Shown: positions 7,169 to 14,647 of the stretch, in pieces
Layout: every line of letters begins with the position of its first letter
Position numbering within the stretch: the stretch's first letter is position 1
Origin: Bifidobacteriaceae bacterium
GTDB lineage: Bacteria > Actinomycetota > Actinomycetes > Actinomycetales > WQXJ01
Length of the DNA stretch: 18,617 bases
NCBI GenBank assembly: GCA_031265345.1
Contig: JAISCU010000164.1
Coordinates: 1 to 18,617, forward strand
Direction: 5' to 3'
The notes under the pieces: generated by a model
Told to the model about the DNA's origin: nothing
What the model saw: the letters and a program-made list of their open reading frames with translations, nothing else
Database searches by the model: none
Position numbers and translations under genes: made by a program

Positions 7169-8647
7169 CTAGGACAACTCGCCGAGCGCTTTCAGGGTGG
7201 CCGCCGCCCCGACCCGGTCCAGCGAGTCGAGCGCCCACAGGTAGGGCTCGGTGAACTCGGGGCGTTCGGCCAGGTCGCCGAAGAACATCTCCTGGCGGAC
7301 GAAGGCCAAAGGGTCGTCGAGCCGCGCAGCGGCGGCGGCACGGATCTGGTCGAGGGCGTTGTCGACAATGGCGATGGGCTCGCCAGCCTCGTCCACGCCG
7401 TCGCAATAGCGCGTCCAGGCGGCGCAGATGGCGGCCGAACGGCGGATGTCCCCACCGCGCGACAACTGCGAGTAGATCACCGGCACCAGCCACTTCGGGA
7501 TGCGGTCCGAGCCTTCGGCGGCCAGCCGAGCCACCGTGTCACGCACCTCGGCGTTGGAGAACCGCGAGATCAACTCCAGCTTGTAGGCGCCAAGGTCCAC
7601 TCCTGGCACCGGCAGCAGGGTCGGCGTGGCTTCCAAGTCCATGTAGGCGAGCAAGAACCTCTCCATCGCAGCGTCACGGGCGGCATCGTGCACATAGCGG
7701 TAACCGGCCAAATAGGCCAGGTAGGCGATCCCCTGATGCGAGGCGTTGAGCAGCCGCAGCTTCATCAACTCGTAGGGGACCACGTCCGGCACCACTTGCA
7801 CGCCCGCCAGTTCGAGGCGCGGGCGGCCGGCCGGGAAGCGATCGGTCAGAGCCCATTGCGTGAAGGACTCCGCCACGACCGGCCAGCCGTCCTCGATCCC
7901 GAAGCGCTCCGAGGTGTCGCGGCGGTCCTGGTCGGTGGTCTGCGGTGTGATGCGGTCCACCATCGAGGAGGGGAACGCGACCTCGCGCCCGATCCACTCC
8001 GCGAACTCCGGGTCGCGCAGCGCGGCGTAGCTGGTGATCGCGCGTTTGACCACGGCGCCGTTGTCCTGGATGTTGTCGCAGCACATGACCGTGAACGGGG
8101 CCGTGCCATCCTCGCGGCGGCGGCGCAAGGACTCGTAGATGTACCCGAAGACCGTGGTCAGCGGGGCTCCAGGGACCAGCTCCGCCCGCACGGAAGGGTT
8201 GTCCGCGATGAACTCGCCGGTCACCTGGTCGAAGTTGTAGCCGCCCTCGGTGATGGTCAGCGACACGATCCGGATGGCCGGGTCGGCCAGGCGCGCCACC
8301 ACCGCCTGCGGATCGTCCGGGCCGAACAGGTATCCGACCATCGACCCGATCACCCGCGGCGTCCACACGCCGTCCGGTGACTTGGTCACCAGCGTGTACA
8401 GGCAGTCCTGGGCCGCCATCACGTCGCGCATCTTCGCGTCCTGCGGCATCAGGCCCACGCCGACAATGCCGAAGTCCATCGATTCGCCTCGGTTCATCAC
8501 TTCGTCAAGATAGAAGGCCTGGTGGGCGCGGTGGAAGCCGCCCACGCCGAAATGCGCCCAGCCGGCCTTGACTTGCCCCCGGTCGTACTGCGGCACTGCC
8601 ACTCGACCGGCCAACTGGCCGAGGGCGGTTTGGTTGAGGATGGTCAA
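7169..8647 (-). CDS. Mannitol 2-dehydrogenase family (long-chain polyol dehydrogenase)
   Basis: This 492-aa NAD(P)-dependent polyol dehydrogenase of the long-chain, zinc-free mannitol dehydrogenase family would oxidise D-mannitol to fructose or a related polyol (D-arabitol, sorbitol) to a ketose. The N-terminal segment WAHFGVGGFHRAHQAFYLD (30-48) carries the nucleotide-binding loop. The catalytic set KLRLLNASH gives Lys296, Asn301 and His304, and CDNIQDNG supplies Asn192. These align one residue off from Lys295, Asn300, His303 and Asn191 of the Pseudomonas fluorescens enzyme, and the length (493 aa there) matches too. The start is TTG at 8647-8645, preceded by GAGAGGG about 9 nt upstream; no in-frame ATG lies nearby. 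The family is firm, but the exact polyol cannot be read from the sequence. Confidence 0.93.
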   Translation of the reverse strand: MTILNQTALGQLAGRVAVPQYDRGQVKAGWAHFGVGGFHRAHQAFYLDEVMNRGESMDFGIVGVGLMPQDAKMRDVMAAQDCLYTLVTKSPDGVWTPRVIGSMVGYLFGPDDPQAVVARLADPAIRIVSLTITEGGYNFDQVTGEFIADNPSVRAELVPGAPLTTVFGYIYESLRRRREDGTAPFTVMCCDNIQDNGAVVKRAITSYAALRDPEFAEWIGREVAFPSSMVDRITPQTTDQDRRDTSERFGIEDGWPVVAESFTQWALTDRFPAGRPRLELAGVQVVPDVVPYELMKLRLLNASHQGIAYLAYLAGYRYVHDAARDAAMERFLLAYMDLEATPTLLPVPGVDLGAYKLELISRFSNAEVRDTVARLAAEGSDRIPKWLVPVIYSQLSRGGDIRRSAAICAAWTRYCDGVDEAGEPIAIVDNALDQIRAAAAARLDDPLAFVRQEMFFGDLAERPEFTEPYLWALDSLDRVGAAATLKALGELS

Positions 8648-8701
8648 CGGGGTTTCCCTCTCTGGGTGATTCGGATTCGGTTGGTCAGGCCCTGCGTTTG
8701 G

Positions 8702-8736
8702 TCAGGTCCTGGGGGTCGATCAGGTCCTGGGGTCGA
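8702..8736. repeat. Tandem 17/18-bp duplication spanning the stop codon of the upstream dehydrogenase
   Basis: TCAGGTCCTGGGGGTCGA (8702-8719) is followed directly by TCAGGTCCTGGGGTCGA (8720-8736). The second copy contains the stop and last codons (IDPRT) of the minus-strand dehydrogenase. The copies differ by one G, which changes frame. Confidence 0.75.
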
Positions 8737-9805
8737 TCTGGACCTTGACGGCGGACGGGTCGGCGATCAGCTCGGTCGCCCGCGGCAGCTCGGCCAGGGG
8801 CAGCGTGTGGGTCACCAGCTCGCGCATGGTCCGCCCGATGAACGGCATCAAGTCCGCCGCCCGCTGGTAGCAGTCCGCCACCGAGTTGGAGCCGATGATC
8901 CGCCATTCGTTCTCATACACCTCGTACGGGCTGAAAGGCAGTCGGAAGTCGCGCGGCGCCACGCCCATCTGGATGAAGGTGCCGCGCTTCCGCAGACGCC
9001 CGATGCCGTCCGCCACAGCCCGCGACGCCCCGGAGGCATCCAGCACGTAGTCGAAGGCGACGGGACCTCCCGGTCCCGAGGCCGGGAGTTGTTCGGTGGC
9101 GGTGGTCGCGCCCGCCGCCTCGGCGCGGTCCCGCCGCGTGGCCAAGGGTTCGACCACGGTCACCTCGGCGCCCAGTTGGGCAGCCACCGCCACGGCCATC
9201 AGCCCGATCGCCCCGGCGCCGTAGACCACCAGGGAACGGCCGCTCGCCGGGGAGCCGCCACTCGTCGGAGAGTCGCCGCTCCCCGGGGAACCGCTTTGCA
9301 CGATGCCGCCGTCCGTCAGGCCGCCCCGCTCGAGTCCGTGGAGCACGCAGGAGAGCGGCTCGATCAACGCCCCCAGGGCCGCGTCCACCCCGTCCGGAAG
9401 ACGCACCGCCAGGCGGGCGGGCACGGTCACGAACTCCGCCATCGCCCCGTCGCGGCTGACCCCGATGGCCTGGATGTTCGCGCACAAGTTGTACGCGTCG
9501 CGGGAGCACCATTCGCAGTCCAGGCAATAGACGTTCGGATCGGCGGCGACCCGGTCGCCGACGGCGTGGCCGGTCACCGCCCGACCGATTCCCGCGACCG
9601 TGCCAGCGAACTCGTGGCCTATCACCACCGGTGGCCGGGCGTGGCCGTAGTCGCCGGCCAATATGCGCAGGTCGGTGCCGCATAGCCCGGAGGCCTCCAC
9701 GGCGACCAGCAGTTCGTCCGGGCCCGGCTCGGGGCGAGGCATCTCGATCAACCTCTGGTCCCCGGGCCCACGCCACTGCCAAGCCTTCATCATCTGCTTG
9801 TTCAC
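8720..9805 (-). CDS. Zinc-dependent medium-chain dehydrogenase (sorbitol/threonine dehydrogenase-like), second copy
   Basis: This 361-aa MDR-superfamily alcohol/polyol dehydrogenase has catalytic-zinc residues Cys42 (SGLCGTD), His64 and Glu65 (GHEFAG), with Glu149 (IEPLSC). Structural-zinc cysteines are Cys94, 97, 100 and 108. The Rossmann motif is VVYGAGAIGLMAV (193-205). It probably oxidises a polyol (sorbitol, arabitol, galactitol or similar) to a ketose. An unusual Ser/Gly/Pro insert (about 171-191, SG-S-PG-SGDSPTSGGSPASG) lies between the zinc domain and the Rossmann fold. The start is GTG at 9805; its GTGA overlaps the preceding gene's stop by 4 nt, pointing to translational coupling. 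A second start at ATG 9793 (MMKAWQW) is possible. The 3' end lies in a short tandem duplication. The sequence does not show which polyol is used. Confidence 0.9.
   Translation of the reverse strand: MNKQMMKAWQWRGPGDQRLIEMPRPEPGPDELLVAVEASGLCGTDLRILAGDYGHARPPVVIGHEFAGTVAGIGRAVTGHAVGDRVAADPNVYCLDCEWCSRDAYNLCANIQAIGVSRDGAMAEFVTVPARLAVRLPDGVDAALGALIEPLSCVLHGLERGGLTDGGIVQSGSPGSGDSPTSGGSPASGRSLVVYGAGAIGLMAVAVAAQLGAEVTVVEPLATRRDRAEAAGATTATEQLPASGPGGPVAFDYVLDASGASRAVADGIGRLRKRGTFIQMGVAPRDFRLPFSPYEVYENEWRIIGSNSVADCYQRAADLMPFIGRTMRELVTHTLPLAELPRATELIADPSAVKVQIDPRT
9243..9296 (-). repeat. 18-bp in-frame tandem repeat (three units) in the dehydrogenase gene
   Basis: Units at 9243-9260, 9261-9278 and 9279-9296 encode a degenerate six-residue Ser/Gly/Pro repeat (SPASGR-, SPTSGG-, SPGSGD-like) in the linker just before the Rossmann fold. 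Confidence 0.8.
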
Positions 9806-10905
9806 GGCCGGATCAACACCTTCCCGGAGCTGTTCAAGGCGGCGGCCGCGAAAGCCGCCGTCGCCTCGTCAATGCTGTAGACCTGGCTCACCACCTCGCT
9901 GGCGGGGAGCTCGCCGCGGGCCGCGATGGCGATGGCGGCGTCGATGTCCTCGGCGGTGTAGTTGGCGCACCCCTGGATGGCGATCTCCCAGTCCTGGAGA
10001 TACGGCATCGGCACGGTGAACTCGCGCGGCGGGACGCCCACCACCATCAGCTTCCCGGCGTGGCGCAGCAACCGGAAGGCCTGGCGGGTCGAGTCCTCAT
10101 TGGCGACGCAATCGAAGACGATGTCCGCCGGGCCGCCCAGAGCCTCCACCACCTGTTCGGCGGCGTCCGGCGCGGCGGCATCGACGGCCTGGTCCGCCCC
10201 GTGGCGCAGAGCCCTGGCCAGCTTGGCCGGGTCGAGGTCCGTCACCGCGATCCGCCCGGCGCCGGCCAGACGCGCCGCGATGACGGCGAACAGCCCAATT
10301 GTCCCGCCGCCGATGACGACCGCCCGGCCGCCGCTGATATCCCCGGCTATGCGGACGGCGTGGACCGGCGTCGAGAGGCACTCGACCAGGGCTGCCGCCT
10401 CGTCGCTGACCGTGTCCGGGACCGCGAACAGGTTGGTGGCGGGCGCGACGAAGTACTCGGCCATCGCTCCCGGGAGGCGGCCGGACGAGTCGCAGCCGAT
10501 CCAAGCCAGCGTCTGGCAGGCGTTGGTGCGCCCGGCCCGGCAGTTGACGCATTGGCCGCAGGCGACGTTCGGTTTGAGGATGACCCGTTGGCCGGGTGCC
10601 CAGGCCTGGCCTCGGGAACCCGCGGAGTCGCGGCCACTCTGGTCGGCGGCATCGTCCACCCCTTGGCCGACCTGTTGGCCAACCTGCTCGCCGACCTTGA
10701 CCACCCGGCCGGTCGCCTCGTGGCCGGGGAAGTACGGCGGGATCAGGAGCGGATGGTGCCCGGCGACGGCGTGCGTGTCCGAGCCGCAGACGCCGGCGTA
10801 AGTCAGGGCGATCAGGACCTCTCCCGGACCCGGCGACGGCTTGTTGCGGGTGGTCGCCACGACTTGGCTCAAGGCGCGGACGTGGACAGCGCGCATAGTT
10901 GTCAT
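9802..10905 (-). CDS. Zinc-dependent medium-chain dehydrogenase, first copy
   Basis: This 367-aa MDR-superfamily dehydrogenase, distantly related to its downstream neighbour, is probably also a polyol or sugar dehydrogenase. Catalytic-zinc residues are Cys40 (AGVCGSD), His62 and Glu63 (GHEATG) and Glu175 (VECLSTP). Structural-zinc cysteines are Cys116, 119, 122 and 130. The Rossmann motif is VVIGGGTIGLFAV (196-208). I take ATG 10905 as the start because GGAG precedes it by 4 nt (GAGGAGAATC); the frame remains open to 11034, but that extension has no ribosome binding site and no family resemblance. A non-family insert of about 28 residues (72-101, VGEQVGQQVGQGVDDAAD...) interrupts the GroES-like domain. 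The stop overlaps the next start by 4 nt (GTGA). It lies 141 bp after the permease gene, across a stem-loop. Confidence 0.9.
   Translation of the reverse strand: MTTMRAVHVRALSQVVATTRNKPSPGPGEVLIALTYAGVCGSDTHAVAGHHPLLIPPYFPGHEATGRVVKVGEQVGQQVGQGVDDAADQSGRDSAGSRGQAWAPGQRVILKPNVACGQCVNCRAGRTNACQTLAWIGCDSSGRLPGAMAEYFVAPATNLFAVPDTVSDEAAALVECLSTPVHAVRIAGDISGGRAVVIGGGTIGLFAVIAARLAGAGRIAVTDLDPAKLARALRHGADQAVDAAAPDAAEQVVEALGGPADIVFDCVANEDSTRQAFRLLRHAGKLMVVGVPPREFTVPMPYLQDWEIAIQGCANYTAEDIDAAIAIAARGELPASEVVSQVYSIDEATAAFAAAALNSSGKVLIRP
10660..10695 (-). repeat. 12-bp in-frame tandem repeat (three units) in the dehydrogenase gene
   Basis: Units at 10660-10671, 10672-10683 and 10684-10695 encode VGQG, VGQQ and VGEQ (reading the minus strand backwards). 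They start the low-complexity insert in the zinc domain. Confidence 0.8.
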
Positions 10906-10994
10906 GATTCTCCTCGGATCGCTGGCGGGGCCTGGGTCGCCCGTCTCATTGTGTACCTTGGAACTGGCTCTGACCTGGGCCTTCTGCGCGCAAA

Positions 10995-11024
10995 GACGCT
11001 CATCTGAGCGCTCATGGGAGCGTC
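10995..11024 (-). terminator. Intercistronic stem-loop between permease and dehydrogenase genes
   Basis: GACGCTC (10995-11001) pairs with GAGCGTC (11018-11024), and the perfect palindrome TGAGCGCTCA (11005-11014) lies inside, so the 30 nt are nearly fully self-complementary around a 3-nt internal mismatch. No T-tract follows. It may be a partial terminator or an mRNA processing/stability element separating transport from catabolic genes. Confidence 0.5.
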
Positions 11025-11046
11025 CCGTTCGCACGTCCCCACGGCC

Positions 11047-11961
11047 TCACTTGACCGCTCCCAGCGAGAGCCCTTGGACCAGTTTGTCCTGCGCCACCCA
11101 GCCGGCGATCACCACCGGGATCGACACCACCAACGAGGCGGCCGAAAGCTGGGCTATGAACAATCCCTCGGAGGTGATGAAGGAGACCAGGTAGACCGGG
11201 GCGGTCGATGCCTTGGTGCCCGTCAGGTTCAGAGCGAACATGAACTCGTTCCACGCGAAGATGAAGGAGATCAGTGCGGTGGCCGAGATCCCTGGCAGGG
11301 CCAACGGCAGGACGATCCGCATCAGGATGGTCGGGAGCCCGGCCCCGTCCACTTCCGCGGCCGCCATCACGTCGCCCGGTATCTCGGACAGGAACGAATG
11401 CATCATCCAGATCGCCACCGGCAGGTTCATGCCGGTGTAGAAGATGACCAACGCCCAGATGTTGTCCAAAAGCCCCAGTTTCTGGAAGACCCAGTAGAGG
11501 GGAAGCAGGGCGGCGATCAGGGGCAGGAACTTGGTGGAGAGCACCCAGGTGAGAGTGCCCTTGACGGCCTTGATCGGCTTGACCGCGGTGGCGTAGGCGG
11601 CCGGGACCGCCAGGACAATCACGATCACGGTCGAAAACCCAGCCGCGATCAGCGAGTTCATCATGTACGGCGCGATGTTGCGCTCGAACACGTTGGCGTA
11701 CTGGTCCACCGTCATCGGCGCCAGGAGGTCGGGCGGCGAGACCGCGGCGTTGACCTCCTTGTGGAAGGAGACGAACACCATCCAAGCGATGGGCGCGAAA
11801 AACACCACCCCGAAGAACCAGGCCAGCACTCCGAGCAGGGCGTTGTTCCGCTTGCGTCGGCGCGCGGGCTTGGACAGGCGGCGCTTCTTCGGCTGGGGCC
11901 GGGTCCGCGCGACGGGCCCAATACCGGCCGTGGCACTCGTGTCGGTCATGGCAGCGCTCAT
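11047..11961 (-). CDS. Carbohydrate ABC transporter permease, MalG/SmoG-like
   Basis: This 304-aa inner-membrane subunit of a CUT1-type sugar/polyol importer has a basic cytoplasmic N-terminus (RTRPQPKKRRLSKPARRRKR) followed by six predicted spans. The first is LLGVLAWFFGVVFFAPIAWMV and the last lies near SLVVSIPVVIAGWVAQDKL. The EAA loop that contacts the ATPase reads AAAEVDGAGLPTILMRIVLP. The C-terminus LVQGLSLGAVK is characteristic of MalG-type permeases. The start is ATG 11961, with GGGGGAGG 5 nt upstream, overlapping the previous gene's stop by ATGA, so the two permeases are translationally coupled. It should pair with the upstream permease as a heterodimer. No ATP-binding subunit is encoded nearby. 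Confidence 0.95.
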   Translation of the reverse strand: MSAAMTDTSATAGIGPVARTRPQPKKRRLSKPARRRKRNNALLGVLAWFFGVVFFAPIAWMVFVSFHKEVNAAVSPPDLLAPMTVDQYANVFERNIAPYMMNSLIAAGFSTVIVIVLAVPAAYATAVKPIKAVKGTLTWVLSTKFLPLIAALLPLYWVFQKLGLLDNIWALVIFYTGMNLPVAIWMMHSFLSEIPGDVMAAAEVDGAGLPTILMRIVLPLALPGISATALISFIFAWNEFMFALNLTGTKASTAPVYLVSFITSEGLFIAQLSAASLVVSIPVVIAGWVAQDKLVQGLSLGAVK

Positions 11962-12914
11962 TTCTTCCTCCCCCCGGCCGGCACGACATCATTCAGCGAA
12001 CTGATCAAACGCAGGCCGAAATTCGAGATGATGATTGAGAAGATGACCACCAGGACTCCAGCGGCCGCGCCCCTGCCATAATCGTAGCCCCGGAAAATCG
12101 TTATATAGATCTGATAGGGCAGGTTGGTGGTGGCGGTTCCGGGACCGCCCTGAGTTATCGAGAACACCTGGTCGTAAGCGTTCAAGAGATAGATCACTCC
12201 CAGGACGGTCGCCAATTCGAGATATTGGCGCAAATGCTTGAAAGTGAGATAGCGGAATTGCTGGAAAGCGTTGGCGCCGTCAATCATGGCGGCTTCCTTG
12301 ACTTCCGAGTCCTGCGCTTGCAGACCGGCCAGCGTGATCAGCATCATGAACGGTGTCCAGGTCCACACCAGCACTATGATCACCGCCGCCTTGGGGGAGC
12401 CGGAGACCCATTCCGGCTGCGCCGGATCGAAACCGAACGTGTTGCCCAACCATTTCAGCACGCCGTTGATCAGCCCGTACTCGGGGTTGTAGATCAGGTG
12501 CTTCCACATCAGCGAGCCGGCCATCGGCATGATCAGGAATGGCGTGATCAACAAGGTGCGGACAATTCCCCTGCCTCTGAACGAACGGTTCAACAACAGC
12601 GCTAGGAATGTGCCGATTATCAATGCCGACAGCACGCCTATGACAACCATGATGACAGTGTTCACAATGGCGGCCCGCAAATGCGCGTCGCGCAACACGG
12701 CGGCATAATTGGCGAACCAATCGAACCGGGTGTCGTTCGGGTACATGACGACCCAATGGAACAACGAGATGACAATCGTGACAACAAAGGGGATCTGGGT
12801 GACAACAATTAGAAAAATCAGCGCCGGCATGAGAGGTAATCGGCGCCGCCAAGCGCTGGCCTTCTGCCCAGCCCTGACGTCGCCGAATTCAGGCGCCTTG
12901 GTCGCGGTGGCCAC
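11958..12914 (-). CDS. Carbohydrate ABC transporter permease, MalF/SmoF-like
   Basis: This 318-aa inner-membrane subunit is the MalF-type partner. Six spans are apparent, starting with LMPALIFLIVVTQIPFVVTI and ending near GVLVVIFSIIISNFGLRLI. The EAA loop is VKEAAMIDGANAFQQFRYLT, and NAYDQVFSITQGGPG is a family hallmark. I choose GTG 12914 (VATATKAPEF) because AAGAAGG lies 7 nt upstream; an in-frame ATG at 12956 falls inside the upstream stem-loop region and has no ribosome binding site. Its codons (ATA, ATT, TAT, AAT, TTG) are visibly less GC-biased than those of its neighbours. It is the second gene of the operon, with its stop overlapping the next start (ATGA). Confidence 0.94.
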   Translation of the reverse strand: MATATKAPEFGDVRAGQKASAWRRRLPLMPALIFLIVVTQIPFVVTIVISLFHWVVMYPNDTRFDWFANYAAVLRDAHLRAAIVNTVIMVVIGVLSALIIGTFLALLLNRSFRGRGIVRTLLITPFLIMPMAGSLMWKHLIYNPEYGLINGVLKWLGNTFGFDPAQPEWVSGSPKAAVIIVLVWTWTPFMMLITLAGLQAQDSEVKEAAMIDGANAFQQFRYLTFKHLRQYLELATVLGVIYLLNAYDQVFSITQGGPGTATTNLPYQIYITIFRGYDYGRGAAAGVLVVIFSIIISNFGLRLISSLNDVVPAGGRKK

Positions 12915-12937
12915 GGGGGAACCTTCTTTCGGGCAAG

Positions 12938-12972
12938 GCCGGGCACGGAGCGGCATGCGCCCCGTGCCCGGC
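12938..12972 (-). terminator. Intercistronic stem-loop after the binding-protein gene
   Basis: GCCGGGCACGG (12938-12948) and CCGTGCCCGGC (12962-12972) form a perfect 11-bp stem with a 13-nt loop containing GCATGC. It lies in the 72-bp gap between the binding-protein stop and the permease start. In other sugar ABC operons (malE-malF) such hairpins protect the binding-protein mRNA and lower permease expression; the same role is likely here. Confidence 0.65.
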
Positions 12973-12986
12973 GAACCTGGGGTTGG

Positions 12987-14357
12987 CTACTTCTTCTCAG
13001 CTGAAACCTGTTCGGCCAACGCCTGGCAGGCGTCGATCGCCTCAGCGGCGCTCTTCTGTCCGGCTATGGCGGCGGACAATTCCTGGCCCACCTTGGTGCC
13101 GAGGTCGGCGAACTCCGGGAAGGCCATGTACTGGCAGCCGGGCGCGGGACGCGCCTGGACTCCGCAGTCAGCCGGGTTCGACTGATTGAGAGCGGCCTGC
13201 ATCTGCGCCGAATAGGCGGCCGAGGCTTCCTTGTACTCGGGGATGTCGAAGGTCGAGGCCCGCTTGCCGTCCGGCACTCGGGTCCAACCGATCTCCTCGC
13301 CCGCGGTCTTCTCGTAGTCCTTGCTGGACGCCCAGGCGACGTACTTCCAGGCGTCGTCCAGGTTCTTGGTCGTCTTCGGGATGGCCCATGCCCAAGACCA
13401 CACCCAGGCGGCGCGAGCCTCTTCGCGCGGAGCGTCGGCGTAGCCGACCTTCCCGACCACGGTCGAGTTGTCCGGCGATTCGACGGTGTTGGCCGCCGAG
13501 GTGGCGTCGTACCACATGGCCGACTTGCCCTGGGTGAAGTTGTTCAGGCACTCGGTGAAGCCGGCTTCCGAGGCGCCGGCCTCGCCGTACTTCGTGACCA
13601 GGTTGACGTAGAACTCGATCGCTTCGGCGGTGCCAGCGGAGTTCATCTGGGCGTTCCAGTCGGCGTCGAACCAGGTGCCGCCGAAGGAGTTGATCATGGC
13701 GCCAACGACGGCCATGTTCTCGCCCCAGCCCGGCAGACCGCGCAGGCAGATCGGGTTGACGCCCTCCACCTTGCCGTCGATCTGGCTGGCCAGTTGCTCG
13801 ATGTCCGCCCAGGTCGGCTCCGCCGGCATGGTCAAACCGAGTTCTTCGAAGATGTCCGCGCGGTACATGGTGAAGGCGGACTCGCCGTAGAACGGGATCG
13901 CGTACAGGTCGCCGTCCTTGCTCAGCACGCCCTTCATGGCCTGCAGGATGTCGTCGACGTCGAAGTCGGCGTCCTCCTCGGCCATGTCTTGCAGGTTGTA
14001 GAGCCAGTCGTTGGCCGTCCAGACGCTGCCCTCGTAGGCGCCGATGGTGACCACGTCGTACTGGCCGGCCTGGGTGGCCACGTCTTGGGCGACTTTGTCC
14101 CGAAGCTCGTTCTCCGGAAGGATCGTGAAATTGACCTTGATGCCGGTCTCGTCGGTGAAGTGCTCTTGGGCCAGCGACTCGATGTCCTTCATCTGCGGAT
14201 TGCCCACCATCAGGACGTTGATCTCTCCCCCGCCTTCGCTCCCGCCCCCGCCGTTTCCGCTTCCGCTGTTGCCGTCGCTGGTGTCAGCACCGCACCCGGC
14301 CAGCGCCAGGGCCCCGACGGCACCTACTGCCAACAGGGCTGTGATCCTAGACTTCAT
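12987..14357 (-). CDS. Sugar/polyol ABC transporter substrate-binding lipoprotein (SmoE/MtlE-like)
   Basis: This 456-aa extracytoplasmic binding protein captures the substrate for the two permeases. A lipoprotein signal is clear: MKSRITALLAVGAVGALALAGC, with the lipid-modified Cys22, followed by a Gly/Ser-rich tether (about 24-44). The mature N-terminus, INVLMVGNPQMKDIESL, and then NFTILPENELRDKVAQDVAT and AGQYDVVTIGAYEGSVW, matches the pattern I know from sorbitol/mannitol-binding proteins (SmoE, MtlE), where a similar LxExxLRxxVTxDIAT and GQYDVxTIG occur. This is the main reason to call the substrate a polyol. It starts at ATG 14357 with AAGGAG 11 nt upstream. It is the first gene of the operon, about 150 nt after the predicted transcription start, and is followed by a stem-loop that should favour its high expression. 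Sorbitol, mannitol or arabitol cannot be told apart. Confidence 0.93.
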   Translation of the reverse strand: MKSRITALLAVGAVGALALAGCGADTSDGNSGSGNGGGGSEGGGEINVLMVGNPQMKDIESLAQEHFTDETGIKVNFTILPENELRDKVAQDVATQAGQYDVVTIGAYEGSVWTANDWLYNLQDMAEEDADFDVDDILQAMKGVLSKDGDLYAIPFYGESAFTMYRADIFEELGLTMPAEPTWADIEQLASQIDGKVEGVNPICLRGLPGWGENMAVVGAMINSFGGTWFDADWNAQMNSAGTAEAIEFYVNLVTKYGEAGASEAGFTECLNNFTQGKSAMWYDATSAANTVESPDNSTVVGKVGYADAPREEARAAWVWSWAWAIPKTTKNLDDAWKYVAWASSKDYEKTAGEEIGWTRVPDGKRASTFDIPEYKEASAAYSAQMQAALNQSNPADCGVQARPAPGCQYMAFPEFADLGTKVGQELSAAIAGQKSAAEAIDACQALAEQVSAEKK

Positions 14358-14472
14358 TGTTCTTCTCTCCTTGCTTGCTGCAGTTTCGTCATTGAATTTC
14401 GGCCGGGAGCCGCCCTCCCGCGTCTCCGTCGGCTGTTCGGTGCCAGACGACCGTCACTGCCCTACTTGGTCC

Positions 14473-14506
14473 CGCCCAAACGGGCGAGCTTGCGCCCATC
14501 TGGGCG
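14473..14506. promoter_or_regulatory. Two operator-like palindromes CGCCCA-N3-GGGCG
   Basis: CGCCCA-AAC-GGGCG (14473-14486) and CGCCCA-TCT-GGGCG (14493-14506) share the same arms and spacer length and are offset by 20 bp, close to two helical turns. They lie directly downstream of the predicted -10 of the minus-strand promoter, about +2 to +35, a position suited to repression. The adjacent SorC-family regulator, which typically binds as a tetramer to paired sites, is the obvious candidate ligand. Confidence 0.65.
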
Positions 14507-14514
14507 CGCCTGAA

Positions 14515-14543
14515 ACAATATTGACGGCTCCGCTGGCCGTCAA
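14515..14543 (-). promoter_or_regulatory. Sigma-A-type promoter of the polyol operon
   Basis: On the minus strand, -35 TTGACG (14543-14538), a 17-bp spacer and -10 TATTGT (14520-14515) form a good housekeeping promoter. The -35 lies in an inverted repeat, TTGACGGC (14521-14528) with GCCGTCAA (14536-14543). Transcription should start near 14507, giving a ~150-nt leader that contains a small hairpin (CGGGAG 14404-14409 with CTCCCG 14415-14420). Confidence 0.65.
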
Positions 14544-14647
14544 GGACCGAAACGCCGGAAAGACCCGCATGAGCACAAAATCGTTATCTAAACTTGACCT
14601 AACCGAGCTTCATCCCGCACCCAAGGAGATGCGCCATCACCGAGTTC

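Noticed and set aside
7674..8380. Open frames of 230 codons on both strands over the mannitol dehydrogenase
   Set aside because: Shadows of a gene with a complete catalytic motif in the chosen frame.
10906..11034. N-terminal extension of the first zinc dehydrogenase
   Set aside because: The extra 43 residues have no family resemblance, and the best RBS lies before ATG 10905.
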